NCBI RefSeq assembly: GCF_000192795.1
Contig: NW_007360666.1
Span: forward strand, 1 to 12,257
Origin: Vavraia culicis subsp. floridensis
Lineage: Eukaryota > Microsporidia > Pleistophoridae
Length of the DNA: 12,257 nucleotides
Direction: 5' to 3'
In this document: positions 7,679 through 12,257 of the stretch, one piece after another
Position numbering within the stretch: position 1 is the first letter of the stretch
Layout: each line of letters starts with the position of its first letter
The notes under the pieces: model-generated
Told to the model about the DNA's origin: nothing
Database searches by the model: none
Seen by the model: the letters and a program-made list of their open reading frames with translations, nothing else
Made by a program: the position numbers and the translations under genes

Positions 7679-7690
7679 ACGTGAGAAGGG
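7676..7690 (-). promoter_or_regulatory. CCC start signal of the helicase
   Basis: On the minus strand GGCCC ends 9 bases before the ATG (CCC at 7690-7688, then TTCTCACGT, then ATG). A C-rich triplet just upstream of the start codon is a described microsporidian transcription-start signal. It decides the start at 7678 over the longer frame that has no ATG. Confidence 0.55.
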
Positions 7691-7794
7691 CCAAAACTTA
7701 TTTCGTATCAAGGACCCGAACAGGAGAACGGAATTAATGTATGGTGTGTGAGATGAGCTCAATAAGCAGGTTCTGTGTTAGCAATTGCACCATC

Positions 7795-7818
7795 TAACAC
7801 GCATGGTAATGCGTGTTA
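7795..7818. repeat. Perfect 10-bp inverted repeat with 4-base loop
   Basis: TAACACGCAT (7795-7804), GGTA, ATGCGTGTTA (7809-7818). It lies about 120 bp upstream of the helicase ATG. A perfect 10-bp stem with such a short loop is unlikely by chance in 12 kb. It may be a dimeric protein-binding site or a transcript hairpin. Confidence 0.6.
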
Positions 7819-7832
7819 ACAAATGAGGTGCA

Positions 7833-7846
7833 TATAACGCGTTATA
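7833..7846. repeat. 14-bp palindrome with an ACGCGT core
   Basis: TATAACGCGTTATA is a perfect palindrome about 160 bp upstream of the helicase start. Its ACGCGT core equals the yeast MluI cell-cycle box found upstream of replication and repair genes. A 14-bp palindrome is expected about once per 12 kb by chance, so function is speculative. Confidence 0.4.
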
Positions 7847-8282
7847 CACACAAAGTATTTTACCATCCAGGCATACTTAGCAAATCTTGCAAACTTGAAC
7901 CGTTAGTACCGTGCTTCGTGTGAATAAATGCTGTAAATCACGTTCTTTTACCATACATGCGTTCTAACCCATTCTTATGGCCTAAAAGTGCAAATATTGG
8001 TATTTATATCAGCACACCTTGAAATATCCTTTATTTATTCTTCGTATTCTTCTTATCTGCATTTCCATGCCATCCGCTTGGTATCTCACTTCATTCATTT
8101 CCATACCGTTACTATTATCCATACCATTAACTCACCCACTTTTCCACCTTACACGACCGATCTCTTTGCCATCTCTTCTTATACCGTCAATTCCACCGCA
8201 AAATATTCCTTCGCACGGAGCAAAGATCGCTAAGGCTATGACTCAGTGCACTTTTCTATTTAATCGTAATTCAGCAGAACAA

Positions 8283-8379
8283 CTCATCATTCACAGCATA
8301 TACCTCATCACGCACAGCATATACCTCATCATTCACAGCATATACCTCATCATTCACAGCATATACCTCATCACGCACA
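8283..8379 (+). repeat. 21-bp tandem repeat, four full copies
   Basis: Four head-to-tail 21-bp units (8289-8309, 8310-8330, 8331-8351, 8352-8372) share the core CACAGCATATACCTCATC. They differ only in the first three bases: ATT, ACG, ATT, ATT, with ACG starting a partial fifth copy. A partial unit also precedes (8283-8288). The period is a multiple of 3, so a frame stays open through it with a 7-residue repeat, but no credible gene surrounds it. Confidence 0.95.
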
Positions 8380-8962
8380 TTTGTAAAAACACCTACATTT
8401 CAATGCCACAGCATTTTCACGCATTCATACGGTTCTACGCCGTTCTTCGTACGTACAGCACTAAATTAATTGTTTTACACACCAAAGGTGCCCAACAAGT
8501 AAAAGTGGCTTGAAATAAAGCGAATTGTAATTTTGTGCAAAATTTTCTGTTACTGTGGATGAAAGTAGCGTACATATCATGTAAATGATAATTTTAGTTG
8601 GAGAAAAGATAATCGGTACCAAATATAAGAAGTTACTGGTATAATGCAACAGCGCTATAATACCGGCTAATGGAACAGACATAGTGTGGTGCAAAACGAA
8701 TCATTGTAATGGTGAGCAACGGGACAGACCAAAAGAATAAATAAGAACGTTTACAACACCCGAAAAGTAAAATTCATAAATTAAACATGGCCAAATCCAC
8801 GAATACAATGGTGGTTTATTCTGAGAGGTAATAAACGTGCATCCGATGAAAGATAAAAGCAAACGATACTCACAGGTTAAATACCCTGCTTCGTCACAGA
8901 TGATGAGCGTTAAAACTTATTTTTTATCCACGCATATTAGTTCCGTGGTTTTATCGCACTAT
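8380..8962. other. Gap right of the tandem repeat, no supported gene
   Basis: Contains AATAAA at 8514-8519 and 8737-8742 and short ORFs only. A + strand ATG frame at 8846-9055 (69 codons) extends into, and conflicts with, the better minus-strand ORF at 8963-9109. A 14-codon ORF starts at 8787 in a good context but ends at once. Confidence 0.35.
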
Positions 8963-9109
8963 CTAAAAAATCACATCAAACATACGCACAATTATCTCCA
9001 AAGCACCGCTATTTACCTGTATAACGTACATAAGGCCCTTCAAGGCAACAACTAGCAGTTTTGTCTTGAAATCTTTTTTCTTTTTGGGAACGGTATCGCT
9101 CATTAACAT
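8963..9109 (-). CDS. Candidate small basic/hydrophobic protein
   Basis: A 48-codon minus ORF. CCCC (9113-9110) immediately precedes ATG 9109, and a second in-frame ATG at 9103 lies 6 bases after the C-run. From the second ATG it reads MSDTVPKKKKDFKTKLLVVA. A hydrophobic segment follows (VALKGLMYVIQV) and then a moderately hydrophobic end (ALEIIVRMFDVIF). The highly basic head followed by an apolar segment, plus the C-run, make it the best unassigned small gene here. I cannot name it. CAG|GTAAAT at 9019-9011 could be a 5' splice site, but no convincing 3' partner is seen. The + strand frame overlapping it is the alternative. Confidence 0.38.
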   Translation of the reverse strand: MLMSDTVPKKKKDFKTKLLVVALKGLMYVIQVNSGALEIIVRMFDVIF

Positions 9110-9241
9110 GGGGAAAAATGATCGTATTTAATGGGGTGAGGTGCAATTACGAACATGCGAAAGAAATGGCAAAGATGGAACAAAAGGAGATAATACCGAG
9201 GTGTTCGCACAGATGATAAGTTGTTACGTGTAAATATTTAT

Positions 9242-9442
9242 ATGATAGCATGTATATGTTCCACATCGTACCACTTTGATCAATACTTGTTCAACTCACC
9301 GATATTGCTGTTGTTTAGCGCTTTTGCATTTGTTGCCACAGAAAGAATCGATAAATGCGTTTCAAACGAATCCAATTTAAGTAATAACATCAATGATTGG
9401 TTTGATGAAAGGACCTCTTACCATCTTAACCCTGTATGGTAA
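9242..9442 (+). CDS. Weak candidate ORF with hydrophobic segment
   Basis: A 66-residue ATG ORF. Residues 16-33 are hydrophobic (FNSPILLLFSAFAFVATE), followed by a polar part with several N-x-S sites and an acidic, aromatic end. It may be the start of a secreted or surface protein that has since decayed. No start motif lies upstream and no family is recognised. Another ATG frame (9393-9575) overlaps its end, so a frameshifted relic is possible. Confidence 0.2.
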   Translation: MIACICSTSYHFDQYLFNSPILLLFSAFAFVATERIDKCVSNESNLSNNINDWFDERTSYHLNPVW

Positions 9443-9855
9443 TATTGAATTAACTGTGCTATCTACGATTTTAACGATGCAGCATGTTCACAAAATATCT
9501 ATTATTCTACATTTTATTCATTTCCCCTTTCCGTCCTTTCTTTTCTCAATCGGTTTGATATCATATTTGGTATAAAGGACTTTTTCCACCACTACTCTTT
9601 CCTGTTGCTGAAAGACAAAAAAGCCATGATGTACGCATGACAGCGCTTCTTTTTGCAGTTTGTTTACTTAAAGCGCACCACCCCTCACATAAACAAAAAG
9701 AACAGCATTGCTGCTCACGTCCTTTGCCATAAATACCAAACTCTCATTTTCATTGTAGGGTATACACTGCAGCACACAACGTATACATGCTTACTATGGC
9801 ATTTATCATTTACTCTTCTTTACTTTACGGCAATTTTTGAGGGCAGGCACGTACG

Positions 9856-9900
9856 GTAAGCGTTGTTTAATCTCTCATTACATCTAACCAAATTCACTAG
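9856..9900 (+). other. Intron-like segment (GTAAGC...CTAAC...TAG)
   Basis: A 45-base segment begins with GTAAGC, has TCTAAC 18-13 bases before the end, and ends in CACTAG. This matches the short-intron layout with a CTAAC branch site near the 3' AG. The flanking frames are not credible coding: removing it adds only three codons to an ATG-less frame. It could be a leader intron or chance. Confidence 0.2.
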
Positions 9901-10051
9901 CAAGTATTTTTAATGTTGCCCCCTACCAGCATTAAACAAAACACCTTTGTAAACAACGGTATGATAATGCAGCTCTAGCTATGGCAGTTATTAAGATGTT
10001 TTGAATAAAGCACGATTCTTATTTTTTCATGCACTGCATAAATGGTAAAGC

Positions 10052-10059
10052 TATAAAAG
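10052..10059 (+). promoter_or_regulatory. TATA-like element before the deacetylase-like gene
   Basis: TATAAAAG lies 20 bases upstream of the ATG at 10080. With the very short leaders usual in microsporidia this could still be a promoter element. No CCC motif is nearby. An out-of-frame ATG at 10076 opens a 7-codon ORF overlapping the true start. Confidence 0.35.
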
Positions 10060-10079
10060 AAAACTGAACATAATAATGC

Positions 10080-11294
10080 ATGATACTTCTTTTGTTTAAG
10101 CACATCGCTGCGGTGACCGTAGCAGCAATCTCCTTCGATGAGGGACCATCACAACATACCGATCAACTGCTGCAATACCTACGGTACTACAACCTTCCTG
10201 TGTGCTTTCACGTGGATCCGTACCGAATTAACGATGCAGACCTGATAGCAAGAATGGCAGAGCACCATGAAGTAGGCTTGGCCATTACAGAGGAGATCAA
10301 AAATGTTCGTGACATTGATCGATACATAGGGAAGTTTAAACGAATAACCGGTTTAGTGCCGCGTTTTGTACGATTGCCCCGTTTTGGATGGCCTGAATTT
10401 GCACAACAACATTGCGAACAAAAGAACTTGATTGTTACCACGCCGAGCCTCGACACAGAAGACATAGAACTGCCAAATTTTATTGATTTTCTTATTCCCA
10501 CCCTGCTTTCGCTTAATGCAACAAATGAAGGCCTGTCACTGGTACTTAGGGATAGGTTTTTGTACTCGGTTGAATCTATAGGTGTTATTTTGCATGTTCT
10601 TTTCCACAAGAACATAAAGATCCTGCCCTTTACACGTTTTTATGCCGTAAACACGCAAATGAAGAGGGTAAAAGGTGATACGGACAAGAAAAGTGCACAG
10701 GATGAATTGGATGGAGACATTACCGTGGAAATGCATGCTGATGAACAAGAAACTGCTAACAGAATAAATAAGGACAGAAGCGAACAAATATACCAGGTAG
10801 AATGCGATGATGACGAAGATTTAAGAGACGGTGTAGCGCCGAACAGCAAAGAAAAAAACATTGAAACCGTTCTGATAGAGGACATCGGTGACGAGGATAA
10901 CACCAACCATAGAAAGAAGGAGGAACGGTCATCAGGTGCCGGCATTTTTCCAAAAAATCCAAGAATCAGCACTTCTAAAATTAACTACAACATGATCAAG
11001 GACATAAAAGGGCTAGAACAAAGTCTTAAAAAACTAAGAAACTTCGACAGAAGAGGTAACCAGAAAGACTATGCCAGTGTGTCTCATGAAGATCATTCTT
11101 ACACCTCGTCTCTAAGGATGCCCTACAACGAAAATAATACGAAGGTATTTGCTCTTGAGTACAAGATAGAGGATGAGACTAACGATCTGGACGCACGTAA
11201 GAAATTTGAAGAAGAGGGCTCTACTTTTAAAAGAAGTTCTAAGCTAAGTGACAGTAAGGATTTTTGTAAAAGAAAGCAGGGTAAAAGATTCTAA
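10080..11294 (+). CDS. Polysaccharide (chitin) deacetylase-like secreted protein, catalytically degenerate
   Basis: 404 residues in this frame. Residues 1-16 are a short hydrophobic leader (MILLLFKHIAAVTVAA) that may be a signal peptide, though it also overlaps the first NodB strand. SFDEGP (18-23) is NodB motif 1, with the second Asp changed to Glu. HHEVGLAITEE (62-72) sits where GHEIGNHxxxH is expected, so both metal-binding His are replaced (A68, E72). RLPRFGW is motif 3 (RxPYG), and TPSLDTEDI matches the later W-x-x-D-x-x-D strand. About residues 200-404 form a highly charged, low-complexity region with no known domain. A stop codon 4 bases upstream rules out a longer N-terminus in this frame. 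The family acts on spore-wall chitin. This copy is probably inactive, as reported for the Encephalitozoon homologue, and may bind or be structural. The frame ends before a likely C-terminal anchor (next entry). Confidence 0.75.
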   Translation: MILLLFKHIAAVTVAAISFDEGPSQHTDQLLQYLRYYNLPVCFHVDPYRINDADLIARMAEHHEVGLAITEEIKNVRDIDRYIGKFKRITGLVPRFVRLPRFGWPEFAQQHCEQKNLIVTTPSLDTEDIELPNFIDFLIPTLLSLNATNEGLSLVLRDRFLYSVESIGVILHVLFHKNIKILPFTRFYAVNTQMKRVKGDTDKKSAQDELDGDITVEMHADEQETANRINKDRSEQIYQVECDDDEDLRDGVAPNSKEKNIETVLIEDIGDEDNTNHRKKEERSSGAGIFPKNPRISTSKINYNMIKDIKGLEQSLKKLRNFDRRGNQKDYASVSHEDHSYTSSLRMPYNENNTKVFALEYKIEDETNDLDARKKFEEEGSTFKRSSKLSDSKDFCKRKQGKRF

Positions 11295-11454
11295 GGAAAG
11301 GAAAAGTGAATCGTCAAACAAAGAGGAGAATGACAATGATACAGTTACCGAAAAAACAACCAAGACACAAAGCAACGGATGCACAAATGCGGTATCCGTA
11401 GCAAGGAGTGTTGTATGGTGCATAATTCTTGCACTCACTGGGTTATTAGTTTAA
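11248..11454 (+). CDS. Probable C-terminal tail of the deacetylase-like protein, in another frame
   Basis: This frame overlaps the end of the previous entry and has no ATG near its start. It continues the same charged composition (ESRVKDSKERKSESSNKEEN) and ends in a hydrophobic segment, SVVWCIILALTGLLV, right before the TAA. That is the layout of a tail anchor or GPI signal, expected for a surface protein of this family. Tandem AATAAA motifs follow at once. A one-base shift within 11261-11286, which contains a T5 run, two A4 runs and a G3, would connect the two frames. Causes could be a sequencing or assembly error, a recent inactivating mutation, or recoding. Confidence 0.6.
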   Translation: MTVRIFVKESRVKDSKERKSESSNKEENDNDTVTEKTTKTQSNGCTNAVSVARSVVWCIILALTGLLV

Positions 11455-11455
11455 A

Positions 11456-11465
11456 AATAAATAAA
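11456..11465 (+). terminator. Tandem AATAAA polyadenylation signals
   Basis: AATAAATAAA (two overlapping AATAAA) begins one base after the TAA at 11452-11454. It marks the 3' end expected if the gene truly ends in the tail frame rather than at 11294. Confidence 0.55.
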
Positions 11466-11621
11466 GGTCCAGGATATTCTTAAGGTGCTTGTAAAGGGAA
11501 TTTCTTTGTTTATTACAACATTGCAGACTAGCATTTGTACTGTGTACAAAATGATAGGTATTTTTGACCGATGTTGGCATGATTTATAGTTTTTAAATAT
11601 ATCAATCTTTTGGGTTGTTTG

Positions 11622-11632
11622 CCCTCTATCGT
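11622..11632 (+). promoter_or_regulatory. CCC start signal of the 114-residue gene
   Basis: GCCC, then TCTATCGT (8 bases), then ATG 11633. Motif and spacing match the helicase start (CCC, 9 bases, ATG), and both leaders end in CGT. This supports both the gene and the choice of ATG over the upstream TTG. Confidence 0.5.
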
Positions 11633-11977
11633 ATGAGTTACAACGGTATATTTTCAGATCAGAAAGTCAAAGCTTACCATCGGCTAGAGATGTTTCAAGA
11701 GTTATGTCATATACCATGTCGTGATGATGAGAATTTTGTATCCTTTGTGGACTTCTCCATTCTATCCACTAACGAGTCAACGCTTGCCATCTATAAAACT
11801 CCTGCTAGTACACCTCTTGGGTGCGTGCTGAGACTTCTTAATCATTTTCATAAGTATTCCGCAAAGAAAGATTTGAACCGATGCCCTTGTGAGCAAATGA
11901 TATTTTGGATCGTATTGAGAAGTAAAGTGATGAAGCAAACGAGTCGTTTGTCTATGGAAACGGGTGGAGATAATTAA
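11633..11977 (+). CDS. Unrecognised 114-residue protein
   Basis: ATG 11633 follows a CCC motif by 8 bases. The protein starts MSYNGIFSDQKVKAYHRLEM and appears soluble, mixed helical and strand-like, with no signal peptide or membrane helix. There are four cysteines: one in CHIPCRDDE-like context with a second close by, and two in the pair CPC near residue 89. This is not a recognisable zinc motif. The C-terminus is basic (VLRSKVMKQ) and then polar. I do not recognise the family. After the TAA the frame stays open for 11 codons. It lies about 180 bp downstream of the deacetylase-like gene on the same strand with its own start signal, so it is probably transcribed separately. Confidence 0.55.
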   Translation: MSYNGIFSDQKVKAYHRLEMFQELCHIPCRDDENFVSFVDFSILSTNESTLAIYKTPASTPLGCVLRLLNHFHKYSAKKDLNRCPCEQMIFWIVLRSKVMKQTSRLSMETGGDN

Positions 11978-12257
11978 GTAATAGGCTTAGATGATTATGT
12001 TTCTTGTACGTAGTTTTTGTTGTTCTCATAACCGGTAAATAGAAACTTTTAGACCACATCAGCTTTAAAGAAAAGTTCTTTTAGAGCATTAGGTCTATCT
12101 TAGTAAAGATAATTAGTTAAGCATAAAAGAAGAAAAGAACAGAACAACCGTGTGGATCAATCTGTATGGTTATGTTGAAACAAGCCTCAAATACATTTTG
12201 TTTTTGAAGATGATCAGGATAAGGCTGGCAGTGATTTCATAATTTTCGAAAGCATAG
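11978..12257. other. Right-edge gap
   Basis: AT-rich with only short ORFs. A 6-bp stem with 4-base loop (TATCTT/AAGATA around 12097-12112) is within chance. I see no gene. Confidence 0.35.

Larger units (their letters stand above)
7691..8282. other. Upstream region of the helicase and pyrimidine-rich stretch
   Basis: No convincing gene. The + strand from about 8030 to 8240 is strongly pyrimidine-rich (many CCAT/TTC runs), which keeps frames open without giving a protein-like composition. The only long + strand frame (8019-8513) lacks an ATG until 8067 and is low complexity. A 37-codon minus ORF (8009-8122) is probably a by-product of the same strand bias. Confidence 0.4.
9110..10051. other. 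0.94 kb gap upstream of the deacetylase-like gene
   Basis: No recognised gene. It holds a possible small secreted ORF (9242-9442, separate entry), a 31-codon ORF with a signal-peptide-like start at 9637-9732, an intron-like segment (9856-9900, separate entry) and an AATAAA at 10004-10009. G-runs lie at 9133-9136, and a 12-codon basic ORF at 9155-9193 was considered and rejected as eL41. Confidence 0.4.

Noticed and set aside
7917..7929. 13-base repeat CGTGTGAATAAAT shared with 4976-4988
   Set aside because: About one 13-base repeat is expected by chance in a window this long; no further similarity flanks it.
8019..8513. Long + strand frame through the 21-bp repeat
   Set aside because: No ATG until 8067, composition follows the pyrimidine bias of the strand, and openness through the repeat follows from its period being a multiple of 3.
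8787..8911. Spliced small gene from ATG 8787 using GTAATA...CTCACAG (8828-8875)
   Set aside because: The joined frame stops after 8 more codons and no family is recognised.
9155..9193. Twelve-codon basic ORF (MRKKWQRWNKRR) resembling the start of ribosomal protein eL41
   Set aside because: Ends after 12 codons; the remaining basic half of eL41 is not found in any frame downstream.
10208..10972. Minus-strand frames opposite the deacetylase-like gene
   Set aside because: Serine/leucine-rich shadows of the charged coding region; no start signals.
11871..11884. tRNA B-box-like sequence GGTTCAAATC on the minus strand
   Set aside because: The flanking bases cannot form a T stem, and it lies inside the 114-residue coding frame.

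Overview
The window looks like nuclear DNA of a fungus-related, genome-reduced eukaryote, most likely a microsporidian. The main reasons are a divergent, intron-free gene set that includes a polysaccharide (chitin) deacetylase-like secreted protein and a degenerate leucine-rich-repeat (LRR) protein, a very short cornichon/Erv14 homologue, and CCC motifs 8-9 bases before two start codons, a signal described in microsporidia. The LRR and deacetylase families would fit the Trachipleistophora/Vavraia side of the group, but that placement is inference.

Layout, left to right: a 5'-truncated LRR protein (1-1044, +); a gap with two antiparallel weak ORFs (1045-2105); a three-repeat Myb/SANT DNA-binding protein (2106-2954, -); a small divergent ORF (3011-3163, +) followed by what reads as a broken Sm/LSm-family gene (about 3251-3639, +); an ERV14/cornichon cargo-receptor gene (3853-4287, -); an unrecognised 105-residue ORF (4622-4939, -); a small + strand ORF (5146-5292) tail-to-tail with a SMARCAL1-type annealing helicase (5300-7678, -). 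About 2.4 kb follows with no securely recognised gene (7679-10079). It holds a hairpin and a palindrome upstream of the helicase, a 21-bp tandem repeat, a good small-ORF candidate on the minus strand (8963-9109) and an intron-like segment. The right end carries a catalytically degenerate polysaccharide deacetylase-like gene (10080-11294, +). Its likely C-terminal membrane tail lies in another frame, ending at 11454 just before tandem AATAAA signals. Last comes an unrecognised 114-residue protein with a good CCC start signal (11633-11977, +).

The genes do not form an operon and have unrelated jobs: fork remodelling (helicase), DNA binding (Myb), ER-to-Golgi cargo export (ERV14) and cell surface or spore wall (deacetylase-like, perhaps LRR). 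The most notable observations are the broken Sm-like gene, the deacetylase that has lost its metal ligands and has a frame break before its tail, the large low-complexity insertions in the helicase core, and the shared CCC start signal. All calls are by reading alone; no search was run.
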